Shown piece after piece: positions 25,658-38,365 of a stretch of DNA of 64,000 bases (position 1 is its first letter; every line of letters starts with the position of its first letter). The position numbers were made by a program, and so were the translations under genes. Below the pieces are notes generated by a model. It was given only the letters and a program-made list of their open reading frames with translations. It was not told where the DNA came from and did not search any database. The stretch lies in assembly GCF_001570525.1 (NCBI RefSeq), contig NZ_BBXC01000009.1, forward strand, positions 302,363 to 366,362, written 5' to 3'. Source of the DNA: Herbidospora sakaeratensis (GTDB lineage: Bacteria > Actinomycetota > Actinomycetes > Streptosporangiales > Streptosporangiaceae).

Positions 25658-26587
25658 CTAACTGCCACTCGAGGTCTCCGGGGGAAAGGTGTGGCCGGTG
25701 CGGAGGAACTCGCGCCACTTCTCCTGGTCGTACCGCTGGGGGTGGGTGCTCTTGACGAAGTCGACGACCGTCTCGACGAAGCGCTCGGGCTGGTCGTGGT
25801 GGGGGAAGTGGCCGGTCTGGGGGAAGACGGCCAGCCGGCTGCCGGGCATGGCCTGGTGGGCGACGGCCGCGTGGGCCGCGGGGATGACCGAGTCGTTGGC
25901 GCCCCAGATGATCAGGGTGGGCATGCCGGCCGTCAGGTAGCAGCGGTCGAGCATGGTGATCACCTGGCCGCTGAGGTCGACCCCGGCGCGCAGCGTCCGC
26001 ATGAACGCCTGCCGGGCCGTCATGCTGGTCAGCCCCTGGTAGCGGGCCAGCACGTGGTCGAAGTCGGGGCCCATGCGCAGGCCTCGCTTCAGCAGCGGGG
26101 CGGCCAGGCGTACCAGGTGCTGGACGGGGGCCGAGGTGGCGACGGCGAGGCCGGTCTCGGCGGCGAGCGGGCCGGCGGCCAGCCGGAGCAGGGGGTGGAC
26201 CTCGCGGCCGACGCCGCCGCTGCTCACCAGCACCATGCGCTCGCAGCGTTCGGGGAACTGGTAGGCGAACTGCATCGCGATGCCGCCGCCGAGGGAGTGG
26301 CCGACCACGGTCACCTCGTCGACGCCCAGAACGCCCAGCAGGTCGCGCATGCCGCAGGCGTAGGCGGCCACCGAGTAGTCGGCGCGGGGACGGTCGGAGT
26401 CGCCGTGGCCGAGGAGGTCGGGGGCGATCACGGTGTGGTGCTCGGCCAGCATGTCGATGACGGGCTTCCACGTCTCGGAGCTGTCGGCGATGCCGTGGAT
26501 CAGCAGCAGAGGCGGCCCCGCCCCGGCTATCCGGTAGGCCCGCCTGTACCCGTGAACTTCGAGGAAGCGCACCTCGCTACTGTCCAT
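25658..26587 (-). CDS. Alpha/beta hydrolase
   Basis: 309 aa. Catalytic elbow VVGHSLGG with Ser98, acid in IIWGANDSVIP, and His in QTGHFPHHDQPERF; the oxyanion loop is LLLIHGIADSSETW. It belongs to the broad esterase/lipase/C-C hydrolase branch (MhpC/epoxide-hydrolase-like); the substrate is unknown. ATG at 26587 is used although no strong ribosome site is visible. The upstream strand contains CAGAACAATC and CCAGCAACAAC elements similar to those before the acyl-CoA synthetase. It diverges from glgX across 117 bp, so the two may share control. Confidence 0.9.
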   Translation of the reverse strand: MDSSEVRFLEVHGYRRAYRIAGAGPPLLLIHGIADSSETWKPVIDMLAEHHTVIAPDLLGHGDSDRPRADYSVAAYACGMRDLLGVLGVDEVTVVGHSLGGGIAMQFAYQFPERCERMVLVSSGGVGREVHPLLRLAAGPLAAETGLAVATSAPVQHLVRLAAPLLKRGLRMGPDFDHVLARYQGLTSMTARQAFMRTLRAGVDLSGQVITMLDRCYLTAGMPTLIIWGANDSVIPAAHAAVAHQAMPGSRLAVFPQTGHFPHHDQPERFVETVVDFVKSTHPQRYDQEKWREFLRTGHTFPPETSSGS

Positions 26588-26704
26588 ACAAGATTGTTCT
26601 GCCAGGTTGTTGCTGGTTTGTAACGCGTCCGTTTCCCCACGAAACCGAGGTTTTCCCGGCCCGTGGGAGTAACTCGCGATATGCGGGCAAAGAGAGTCCC
26701 CGCG

Positions 26705-28816
<2,112 letters not shown>

Positions 28817-28854
28817 CGTTTCTGCCCGCTGAGGAGCGGGGTAAGGGGCCCATC

Positions 28855-31035
<2,181 letters not shown>

Positions 31036-31038
31036 AAC

Positions 31039-32718
31039 ATGTTCGAGGTGTGGGCCCCCACGGCGGAACGGGTCGAGATCGAGAGCGGCGGCAGCCGCCG
31101 CGACCTGACGGCCGACGGCGAGTGGTGGCGCGGCCCCGACCTGCCCCACGGCACCGACTACACCCTGTACGTCGACGGCGACGGCCCCTTCCCCGACCCG
31201 CGCACCCTCCGCCAGCCCTACGGCGTCGAAGGGGCGAGCCGGGCGTACGACCACGACCACTTCCTCTGGGGCGACCAGAACTGGCGCGGCCGCGACCTGC
31301 GCGGCGCGGTCGTCTACGAGCTGCACATCGGCACGTTCACCCCCGGCGGCACCTTCGAGGCCGCCGTCGCCAAGCTCGACCACCTGATCGACCTGGGCGT
31401 CGACTTCATCGAGATCATGCCGGTGGCGCCCGTACCGGGAAAGCGGAACTGGGGCTACGACGGCGTCGACCTGTGGGCGGTGCGGGAGGACTACGGCGGC
31501 CCCGACGGCCTGAAGACCCTCGTCGACGCCTGCCACCGCAACGGCATCGGCGTCATCCTCGACGTCGTCTACAACCACCTCGGCCCCTCGGGCAACTACC
31601 TGAGCAGGTTCGGGCCCTATTTACACGACTACAAGGGCTCCTACTGGGGCGACGCGGTCAACCTCGACGGGCCCCGCTCCGACGAGGTGCGCCGCTACTT
31701 CATCGGCAACGCCCTCCAGTGGCTGCGCGACTACCACATCGACGGCCTGCGGCTCGACGCCGTGCACGCCCTGCACGACAAGCGGGCCGTGCACTTCCTG
31801 GAGGAACTGGCCGCCGAGGTCGAAGTGCTGTCGGCCATCCAGGGCCGCCCGCTGACGCTGATCGCCGAGTCCGACCTCAACGACCCCGGCCTGGTCACCC
31901 GCTTCGGCCTGCACGCGACCTGGAACGACGACGTCCACCATGCCGTCCACGCCAACGTGACCGGCGAGACCCACGCCTACTACAGCGACTTCGGCGGGCC
32001 CGCCTCGCTGGCCAAGGTGCTGACCTCGGCCTACTTCCACGACGGCTCGTTCTCGTCGTTCCGCGGCCGCTCCCATGGCCGCCCGGCGACCGGGCTGCCC
32101 GGATGGCGGTTCGTGGTGTGCGCGCAGAACCACGACCAGATCGGCAACCGCCCGGCCGGCGACCGGATGACCGTCGACCAGCTGTGGGTCGCCTCGGGCC
32201 TGGTGCTGACCTCGCCCTTCACCCCGATGCTCTTCATGGGCGAGGAGTGGGGCGCCTCGACGCCGTTCTACTTCTTCACCGACCATTTCGACCCGGCCCT
32301 CTCCTCGACCGAGGGAGAACGCCGGGAGAAGGAGTTCGTCGATTTCGGCTACGACTGGAAGGCCCCCGATCCCCAGGACGAACAGACCTTCCTGCGCTCG
32401 AAACTCGACTGGTCGGAGAACACCGAGGAGGAACACGCCGCCCTGCTGGGCTGGTACCGCGACCTGATCGCCCTGCGCAAGTCCCACCCCGACCTGGCCG
32501 ACCCGCGCTTCGAGCTGGTCAAAGTCGACTACGACGCCGACCGCCACTGGGTGGTGATCGAACGCGGCTCGATCCGCGTCGCGGCCAACCTGGGCGAGAC
32601 CTCGGTCCCGGTCCGGGTCCCGCCGGGCCGCATCCTGCTGGCCTCGGACGAGGCGATCATCCTGACCGGCCGGGACCTCTATCTACCGCCGCTGTCCCTG
32701 GCCGTCATTCAGGTGTGA
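31039..32718 (+). CDS. treZ: Maltooligosyltrehalose trehalohydrolase TreZ
   Basis: 559 aa, GH13. It cleaves the trehalose end made by TreY. An N-terminal E-set/CBM48 (MFEVWAPTAERVEI) precedes the barrel: IEIMPVAPVPGKRNWGYDGV, VILDVVYNHLGPSGNYL, GLRLDAVHAL (nucleophile Asp), LIAESDLNDP (acid Glu), AQNHDQIGNR. Start three bases after treY, so translation is coupled. Its last 14 nt overlap the convergent alkylsulfatase gene. Together with glgX and treY it gives a complete glycogen-to-trehalose route. Confidence 0.96.
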   Translation: MFEVWAPTAERVEIESGGSRRDLTADGEWWRGPDLPHGTDYTLYVDGDGPFPDPRTLRQPYGVEGASRAYDHDHFLWGDQNWRGRDLRGAVVYELHIGTFTPGGTFEAAVAKLDHLIDLGVDFIEIMPVAPVPGKRNWGYDGVDLWAVREDYGGPDGLKTLVDACHRNGIGVILDVVYNHLGPSGNYLSRFGPYLHDYKGSYWGDAVNLDGPRSDEVRRYFIGNALQWLRDYHIDGLRLDAVHALHDKRAVHFLEELAAEVEVLSAIQGRPLTLIAESDLNDPGLVTRFGLHATWNDDVHHAVHANVTGETHAYYSDFGGPASLAKVLTSAYFHDGSFSSFRGRSHGRPATGLPGWRFVVCAQNHDQIGNRPAGDRMTVDQLWVASGLVLTSPFTPMLFMGEEWGASTPFYFFTDHFDPALSSTEGERREKEFVDFGYDWKAPDPQDEQTFLRSKLDWSENTEEEHAALLGWYRDLIALRKSHPDLADPRFELVKVDYDADRHWVVIERGSIRVAANLGETSVPVRVPPGRILLASDEAIILTGRDLYLPPLSLAVIQV

Positions 32719-34510
32719 CGATCGCGAACCCCGGGTCGGGGTCGTCGAGCAGGCTCAGCAGCCGGGTGAGCACGCCCAGGTCGCCCTCGTGGTCGCCCGG
32801 TTCCCGGCCGTTCAGGACCGCCAGGAACTCGGGCTTGGTCAGGCGGAGGCTGAGGTCGGCCGGGCCGCCGGGGCCGATGATCAGGGCGCCGTTCGACAAC
32901 GTGGTGCGGCGCAGTTCGCCGGTGTCGGTGAGGTTCCAGTCGATCGACAGGGTCTCGTTCCACGCCTTCGGGCCGTTGACCCTGATCGCGACCGCTTCCA
33001 GGAGCTGGTCGAGGGAGAGCGCGGTCAGGACGTCGGCCGAGGCGGTCTCGGGGCCCGATCCGAGGGCCCGTTTGGCGGTCAGTTCCAGGGCGCCGGTCAG
33101 GTAGAAGTTGCGCCAGGTGCCGTTCTCGGCGCCCTGGCCCAGGCGGGTGTAGACCTCGGTCAGCCGGCGGCGGGCCTCGTGGTGGCCGGGCGCGGCGAAG
33201 ACGGCGTGGTTGAGCAGGGTGGCGGCGAAGCGGAGGTCGCCGTCCTGGATGTAGCGGGTGGCCCTGGCGACCGTGGCGTCGGGGCCGCCGAGGCATTCGA
33301 CGTAGCGTCTGGCCTGTTCGACGGGCGGGTGTTCCCACAGGTGGGCGGGGTTGCCGTCGAACCAGCCCAGGTAGCGCTGGTAGACGGCCTTCACGTTGTG
33401 GCTGACCGAGCCGTAGTAGCCGCGGGCGCTCCAGGTGGTCTCCAGGGCGGGCGGCAGTTCGATGCGTTCGGCGATCTCGGGGCCGGTGAGACCCTGGTTG
33501 ATCATCCGCAGGGTCTGGTCGTGCAGGTACGCGTACAGGTCGCGCTGGGCGGTGAGGAAGGCGGCGATCTCGGCGCGGCCCCAGGTGGGCCAGTGGTGGG
33601 AGGCGAAGGCGACGTCGGCGTGGTCGCCGAACAGGTCGAGGGTCTGGGCGAGGTAGCGCGACCAGGCGCGGGCGTCGCGGACGGCCGCGCCGCGCAGGGT
33701 CAGGACGTTGTGCAGGTTGTGGGTGGCGTTCTCGGCCAGGCAGAGCGCCCGCTTCTCGGGGAACAGGAAGTTCATCTCGGCCGGGGCCTCGGTGCCGGGG
33801 GTGAGCTGGAAGACGATCCGGACGCCGTCGACCGTTTCGAGCTGGCCCGTCGCCGTGACGTCGATCGTCGGCGGGAGCAGGCTGACCGTGCCCTGCGAGG
33901 TGGTCAGGCCGAGGCCGCAGCCGATCTGGCCTTCGGGGGAGACGGGCAGCGGGGTGCCGTACATGTAGACGCTGCGCCGGGCCATGGCCGGGCCGGCGTA
34001 CACGTTCTCGGCGACGGCGTGTTCCATGAACCCGGCCGGGGCGATGATCGGGAGGTCCCGGCCGTCGGTGACGCCGCGCACGCCGCCGTAGTGGTCGGCG
34101 TGGGAGTGGGTGTAGATCACGCCGGTGACCGGGCGGTCGCCCCGGTGGTCGCGGTAGAGGCCGAGGGCCGCCGCGGCGCATTCGGTGGAGATCAGCGGGT
34201 CGACGACGATCACGCCGCGTTCGCCCTCGACGAGGGTCATGTTCGACAGGTCGAGGCCGCGTACCTGGTAGACGCCGTCGGTGACCTCGTAGAGGCCCTG
34301 CTTGGCGCACAACCGGGCCTGCCGCCACAGGCTCGGGTTCGCGGAGTCGGGGGGTTCTCCGTCGAGGAAGCGGTAGGCGTCGGAGTTCCAGACGATCCGG
34401 CCGTCGGCGGACCTGATCACCCCGGGTTCGAGCCGGGCCACGAAGCCCCGGTCGGCGTTGTCGAAGTCGGTCTGGTCGTGGAAGGGAAGGTCGGCCATGA
34501 AACCGGCCAT
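32705..34510 (-). CDS. Alkylsulfatase-like protein (SdsA1/BDS1 family)
   Basis: 601 aa. N-terminal MBL fold with Zn motif YTHSHADHYGG (His135, His137, Asp139, His140) and further ligands in ENATHNLHN and FASHHWPTWG; then the helical dimerisation domain (~340-480) and an SCP2-like C-terminal domain (~490-600). The family hydrolyses primary alkyl sulfates such as detergents, releasing alcohol and sulfate. No signal peptide is visible, unlike secreted SdsA1. ATG 34510 or the in-frame ATG at 34498 are both possible; neither has a convincing ribosome site. It is 26 bp downstream of the DUF523 gene and may belong to that light-response-type transcript. Confidence 0.88.
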   Translation of the reverse strand: MAGFMADLPFHDQTDFDNADRGFVARLEPGVIRSADGRIVWNSDAYRFLDGEPPDSANPSLWRQARLCAKQGLYEVTDGVYQVRGLDLSNMTLVEGERGVIVVDPLISTECAAAALGLYRDHRGDRPVTGVIYTHSHADHYGGVRGVTDGRDLPIIAPAGFMEHAVAENVYAGPAMARRSVYMYGTPLPVSPEGQIGCGLGLTTSQGTVSLLPPTIDVTATGQLETVDGVRIVFQLTPGTEAPAEMNFLFPEKRALCLAENATHNLHNVLTLRGAAVRDARAWSRYLAQTLDLFGDHADVAFASHHWPTWGRAEIAAFLTAQRDLYAYLHDQTLRMINQGLTGPEIAERIELPPALETTWSARGYYGSVSHNVKAVYQRYLGWFDGNPAHLWEHPPVEQARRYVECLGGPDATVARATRYIQDGDLRFAATLLNHAVFAAPGHHEARRRLTEVYTRLGQGAENGTWRNFYLTGALELTAKRALGSGPETASADVLTALSLDQLLEAVAIRVNGPKAWNETLSIDWNLTDTGELRRTTLSNGALIIGPGGPADLSLRLTKPEFLAVLNGREPGDHEGDLGVLTRLLSLLDDPDPGFAIVTPE

Positions 34511-34536
34511 TCCCCGACAAAAGTAACGCTAGAGGC

Positions 34537-35478
34537 TCAATTCGGTACGTGGTTGCGGAGCCGCAGATCCGCCGGGAACGGTGCGAAGAAGGTCTGGTCG
34601 CGGACGTAGTCGGCGGCCTCGCCCTTGGCGTGGTGCAGCAGCAGCGTCATCGGCACGGTGATCGCCACCTGGTGCTCCTGGTAGGCCGCGATGACCTCCC
34701 GCAGGTCGGCCCGCCGGGCGTCGTCGAGCGCGTGGCCGACCATGCCCAGGCAGTGGTGCAGGGCGTTGACGTTGCGGCCGATCGACGACTTGCGGGCCAG
34801 GGTGCTCTGGAAGGCGATCGTGTAGTCGCGCTCCAGGTCCTCGCGCGGGGCGCTGCCCGCCTGCGAGACCACCCGCCCGGCCGCCCGGTAGCCCTCGGGG
34901 TCGTGGGCGAGCAGCTGCATCTTGTGGCACGAGTGGAAGGCGACCAGGTCGCGCGGTTTCCAGTCGGACTCGAACAGGGCGCGCAACCGGGCGTGGGCGA
35001 AGATCCGCTCGACGAACTGCTCGCGCAGCACGGCGTCGTTGAGGCGGCCCTCGTCCTCGATGGGCAGCAGGGGGTAGGCGTCGACGACCCGCTGCGCGAA
35101 GACGCCCTTGGTGCGGCGGACGGGGTGGTCGTTCTCGTACACGGGGATGCCGTGGATGCCGCAGGAGGGGCTCTTCGACTTGAAGACGTACCCGTCGACC
35201 TCAAGGGTGGCGATGCGCCGGTCGGCGACCTCGCGCATGGTGGCGGTCAGGTCGACGCGGCTCTTGCGGAGCATCAGCCGCTCGCTCTCCTCCGGGCGCT
35301 GCTCCAGGCGGAGCGTCTCGCGCGGGGTGCCCAGGCCCGCCTGGACCTCGGGGCAGAACGGCACCCAGTCGACGTGCTCGGTCAGCTCGCCGGCCAGGAA
35401 ACGGTCGCGGCTGTGCCCGCCGTTGAACCGGACCGGCTCCCCGAGGAGACAACTCGACACGCCGACCCGGGGTCTCAT
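34537..35478 (-). CDS. DUF523/DUF1722 (YbgA-type) protein
   Basis: 313 aa. The DUF523 part (~1-150) opens VGVSSCLLGEPVRFNGGHSRD and contains KSPSCG, with conserved Cys; the DUF1722 part covers ~190-310 (FHSCHKMQLLAHDPEGYR). In Escherichia coli ybgA (DUF1722) is the gene next to phr, and fused DUF523-DUF1722 proteins recur in light-induced loci. Biochemical role is unknown; a thiol or nucleotide-linked chemistry is suggested by the Cys motifs. The start overlaps the sigma-factor stop by four bases (ATGA), implying coupling. Confidence 0.9.
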   Translation of the reverse strand: MRPRVGVSSCLLGEPVRFNGGHSRDRFLAGELTEHVDWVPFCPEVQAGLGTPRETLRLEQRPEESERLMLRKSRVDLTATMREVADRRIATLEVDGYVFKSKSPSCGIHGIPVYENDHPVRRTKGVFAQRVVDAYPLLPIEDEGRLNDAVLREQFVERIFAHARLRALFESDWKPRDLVAFHSCHKMQLLAHDPEGYRAAGRVVSQAGSAPREDLERDYTIAFQSTLARKSSIGRNVNALHHCLGMVGHALDDARRADLREVIAAYQEHQVAITVPMTLLLHHAKGEAADYVRDQTFFAPFPADLRLRNHVPN

Positions 35479-35963
35479 GCGGCCTCGGTCAGCACGGACG
35501 AGAGCTTGTGCAGCGCCCGTGCGGTGCGGGCCTTGACGGTGCCCAGCGGCACGTCGAGGCGTTCGGCGATCTCGCGCTGCGTCAGGTCGCCGTAGTAGGC
35601 CAGCGTGATCGCCTCGCGCTGCACCTCGGGCAGGTGCCGCAGGGCGCGGCGCACCTGGTCGAGGTCGTCGAGCCGGCGGGCCGCGTCGACGTGGTCGCTC
35701 GGCTCGGGCACCCCGTCGAGCGGCACCGTCGCCGGGTGGCGGGCCCGCAGGTAGTCGATGGCCCGGTTGCGGGCGATGCCCAGCACCCAGCCTTCGAGGC
35801 TGCGGCTCGGGTCATAGCGCCGGCGCGACCGCCAGACCTCGCCGAACACCACCTGGAGCACGTCTTCGACGTCCTGCTGCGGGACGAAGTGCCGGAGATA
35901 TCCGCGGACCAGCGGCGCGTGGCTTCGATAGCACTCCGTCACCGCCATCTCCTCGCCGTCCAT
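35475..35963 (-). CDS. ECF-type RNA polymerase sigma factor (LitS-like position)
   Basis: 162 aa from ATG at 35963, which has GGGGAGG four bases upstream. Region 2: PLVRGYLRHFVPQQDVEDVLQVVFGEVWR with the YDPSRSLEGWVLGIARNRAIDYLR -10-binding helix; region 4: LPEVQREAITLAYYGDLTQREIAERLDVPLGTVKARTARALHKL. There is no anti-sigma gene; a MerR/B12 regulator lies upstream on the same strand, as in the light-induced litR-litS loci of Streptomyces. It probably drives the DNA-repair genes and other light-stress genes. The DUF523 gene overlaps its stop. Confidence 0.93.
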   Translation of the reverse strand: MDGEEMAVTECYRSHAPLVRGYLRHFVPQQDVEDVLQVVFGEVWRSRRRYDPSRSLEGWVLGIARNRAIDYLRARHPATVPLDGVPEPSDHVDAARRLDDLDQVRRALRHLPEVQREAITLAYYGDLTQREIAERLDVPLGTVKARTARALHKLSSVLTEAA

Positions 35964-35993
35964 GAGACCTCCCCGATCTGAGAACTTACTCAA

Positions 35994-36022
35994 AACCTAT
36001 TCACACTCGGGCGTAGGTGCAA
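35994..36022 (-). promoter_or_regulatory. Candidate promoter for the ECF sigma gene
   Basis: Minus-strand TTGCAC (36017-36022) and TAGGTT (35994-35999) with 17-bp spacing, between the MerR/B12 regulator and the sigma gene. It allows separate transcription of sigma-DUF523. Prediction only. Confidence 0.35.
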
Positions 36023-36047
36023 GTGGTTCGACGGGAATATGCCCTGC

Positions 36048-36974
36048 TCAGCGCAGGACAGCGCAGATCGACGCGATGGCGTCGTCAAGAGATCGCAGGT
36101 GGACGACACCTGCGGGGAGATCACGCCACCCCGGCCCGCCCGCGAAGAGGCTGCACGCGGGGCGTAGCCGGGGCAGGTCGGCCAGCGGCGCGGCGTCGCC
36201 GGTGTCGGCCTGCTGCGACCACAGGAACACCGCGACCGGGGCGAGCCGCCGGATGGCGTCGGCGAGGGCGTCGTAGGGCATCCGGGCCCCCATGACGCGG
36301 CACTCCACCTGGTGTTCGACCGTCAGCGCGGCGGCCAGCGCGAACAGCGGGAGGCTGTGCTGCTCCTCCTCGGCGCAGGCCAGCAGGACCGGGCGCGGGC
36401 AGACGGGCGCGGCGGGCCGCTCGACCAGCGGGGCCAGGGCGGCCAGCACCCGTTCGGAGAACAGGTGCTCCAGATCGATGCCGGCGCCGGTGTCGTCCTG
36501 GCGGCGGGAGATCGCGGCGAAGACCGGGATGACCAGGTGGTCCCAGGTGTCGGCGACGCCGCGTTCGCGCAGCCAGTTCTCCAGGGCGGCGGTGACGAAC
36601 CAGGAGTCGAGGGTGAGCGCGGCCCGCGCGACTTGGGCGGCGGAGTAGAGGGGCTCGTCCCACCCGGCGGCCGATCGCCGGGTCTCCCGGCTCCTGGTCG
36701 TCGAGCCGGGCCGCAGGATCTTGAGCGCCACCTCGGCCGCCTCGGCCGCCGGCGCGCCCGACCGCACCAGGCGGTGCATCTCCTCGATCCGGCGCACGTC
36801 GAGCTCGGTGTAGCGCCGGTGGCCGCCCGCGGTGCGCAGGCTCGGCCCCAGGCCGTAGCGCTGGTCCCAGGTGCGCAGGGTGGGGGCGGGCAGGCCGAAG
36901 CGCCGGGCTACCGCGCCGATGCCGTAGCTCGGGGCTGTCGGTTCCCGTTCCGGCACAGTCCCGTACCTCCTCAC
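36048..36974 (-). CDS. MerR-family regulator with B12-binding domain (LitR/CarH-like)
   Basis: 308 aa. MerR HTH at ~17-75 (YGIGAVARRFGLPAPTLRTWDQRYGL, TAGGHRRYTELDVRRIEEM), then a helical cap and a cobalamin-binding domain from ~195. The key photoreceptor residues can be placed: CarH Wx9EH becomes Gln159 followed nine residues later by Glu169-His170, and the lower-ligand His is His206 in EEEQHSLPL. So EH and the cobalt ligand are kept but Trp is replaced by Gln. CarH/LitR proteins hold DNA in the dark via adenosylcobalamin and release it in light. Divergent from photolyase and upstream of the ECF sigma gene. Confidence 0.9.
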   Translation of the reverse strand: MRRYGTVPEREPTAPSYGIGAVARRFGLPAPTLRTWDQRYGLGPSLRTAGGHRRYTELDVRRIEEMHRLVRSGAPAAEAAEVALKILRPGSTTRSRETRRSAAGWDEPLYSAAQVARAALTLDSWFVTAALENWLRERGVADTWDHLVIPVFAAISRRQDDTGAGIDLEHLFSERVLAALAPLVERPAAPVCPRPVLLACAEEEQHSLPLFALAAALTVEHQVECRVMGARMPYDALADAIRRLAPVAVFLWSQQADTGDAAPLADLPRLRPACSLFAGGPGWRDLPAGVVHLRSLDDAIASICAVLR

Positions 36975-37040
36975 CCGTGCTTTCGGGCGCGGTCGTCGAT
37001 CGGATGCAACCGGTCACGCGGAGTTCACGAAGGTACGGTC

Positions 37041-38294
37041 GTGCCGGATGTCATCATTCTCCTCTTCAACCGGGATCTCCGGGTCACCGATCACCCCGCG
37101 CTGCAGCAGGCGTGCCAGGACGCGCGCCAGGTGGTGCCCCTGTTCGTGATCGACCCGGCCATCCCGCCGCGCGGACGGGCCGGCTTCCTCATCGAGTGCC
37201 TGGACGACCTGCGCGCGTCGCTGCGGGAGAGGGGTGCCGACCTGGTGGTCCGGCGCGGCAACGTGGTCGCCGAGACGATGCGGATCGCGGCCGAGACCGG
37301 CGCCACCGCGATCTACACCAGCGGCGACGTCAGCGCGCTGGCCCGCAAGAGGGAGGGCCGCTTCCGGCGCGAGAACATCGAGTTCCGCACCTTCCCCGGC
37401 ATCACGATCGTCCCGCCCGCCCAGCTCAAGCCCGTCACGGGCGACCACTACAAGGTCTTCACCCCCTACTTCCGCGCCTGGTCGGAGATCCGCTGGCGGT
37501 CGATCGCGGAGACCCCCGACACGATCGCGATGCCCGAGGTGCGGCCCGGCGACATCCCCCGCCCGCGCCGCAGGCCCCATCTGCCCGGCGGCGAACGCGA
37601 GGTGCGCCGCCGCCTCGACCTGTGGCTGCGCCACTGCCTGCGCGACTACGCCGCCGGCCACGACGACCTGGCCGGCGACCACACCTCCCGGCTCAGCCCC
37701 TACCTGCGGTTCGGCTGCGTCTCGCCGCTGGAGCTGGCCACCCGGTCGGGCGCGTCGGAGGAGTTCGTCCGGCAGCTCTGCTGGCGCGACTTCTACGCCC
37801 AGGTCGCGCTCGCCTTCCCGGGCCTGCCGCGGGAGGACTACCGGCCCGGCCGGCGCGAGTGGCGGCACGACAAGGAGGCCGAGGACGCCTGGCGCGAGGG
37901 CATGACCGGCGTGCCCATCGTCGACGCCGGGATGCGCCAGCTCGCCGCCGAGGGCTGGATGCACAACCGGGCCCGCATGATCGTCGCCTCGTTCCTGACC
38001 AAGACGCTCGGCATCGACTGGCGCGTCGGGGCCGACCACTTCGAGGAACTGCTGCTGGACGCCGACGTCCCGAACAACTACGGGAACTGGCAGTGGGTGG
38101 CCGGCACCGGCAACGACACCCGGCCCAACCGGGTGCTCAACCCCGTCCGCCAGGCCAAGAGGTTCGACAAGGACGGCGAGTACATCCGCCGCTACGTGCC
38201 CGAGCTGGCGAACATCCCGACGACGATGCTGCACGAGCCCTGGCGGGCGCCGTCGCCGATCCTGGGGTACACCGCTCCGATCTGGCGCGGTTAA
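37041..38294 (+). CDS. phr: Deoxyribodipyrimidine (CPD) photolyase
   Basis: 417 aa. The N-terminal antenna domain opens DVIILLFNRDLRVTDHPAL; the FAD domain contains LSPYLRFGCVSPLELA, LCWRDFYAQVALAFP, TGVPIVDAGMRQLAAEGWMHNRARM and NNYGNWQWVAGTGNDTRP, all class-I photolyase hallmarks. It repairs UV-made cyclobutane pyrimidine dimers using blue light. GTG at 37041 is taken as start because the family N-terminus begins there; a GAAGGT lies just upstream. It diverges from the MerR/B12 regulator across 66 bp, so light control of this gene is likely. Confidence 0.95.
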   Translation: MPDVIILLFNRDLRVTDHPALQQACQDARQVVPLFVIDPAIPPRGRAGFLIECLDDLRASLRERGADLVVRRGNVVAETMRIAAETGATAIYTSGDVSALARKREGRFRRENIEFRTFPGITIVPPAQLKPVTGDHYKVFTPYFRAWSEIRWRSIAETPDTIAMPEVRPGDIPRPRRRPHLPGGEREVRRRLDLWLRHCLRDYAAGHDDLAGDHTSRLSPYLRFGCVSPLELATRSGASEEFVRQLCWRDFYAQVALAFPGLPREDYRPGRREWRHDKEAEDAWREGMTGVPIVDAGMRQLAAEGWMHNRARMIVASFLTKTLGIDWRVGADHFEELLLDADVPNNYGNWQWVAGTGNDTRPNRVLNPVRQAKRFDKDGEYIRRYVPELANIPTTMLHEPWRAPSPILGYTAPIWRG

Positions 38295-38345
38295 CACCCG
38301 ATGAATAATCGGTCATTGACTGTCTTTGACGCATAAACGGGTCGG

Positions 38346-38363
38346 CCCGACATATATGTCGGG
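38346..38363. promoter_or_regulatory. Perfect 18-bp palindrome at the pit start
   Basis: CCCGACATATATGTCGGG ends two bases before the ATG of the phosphate transporter, covering the place of the ribosome site. As DNA it is a symmetric operator; as RNA it could mask the start. A TTGACG lies upstream near 38324. Confidence 0.6.
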
Positions 38364-38365
38364 TT

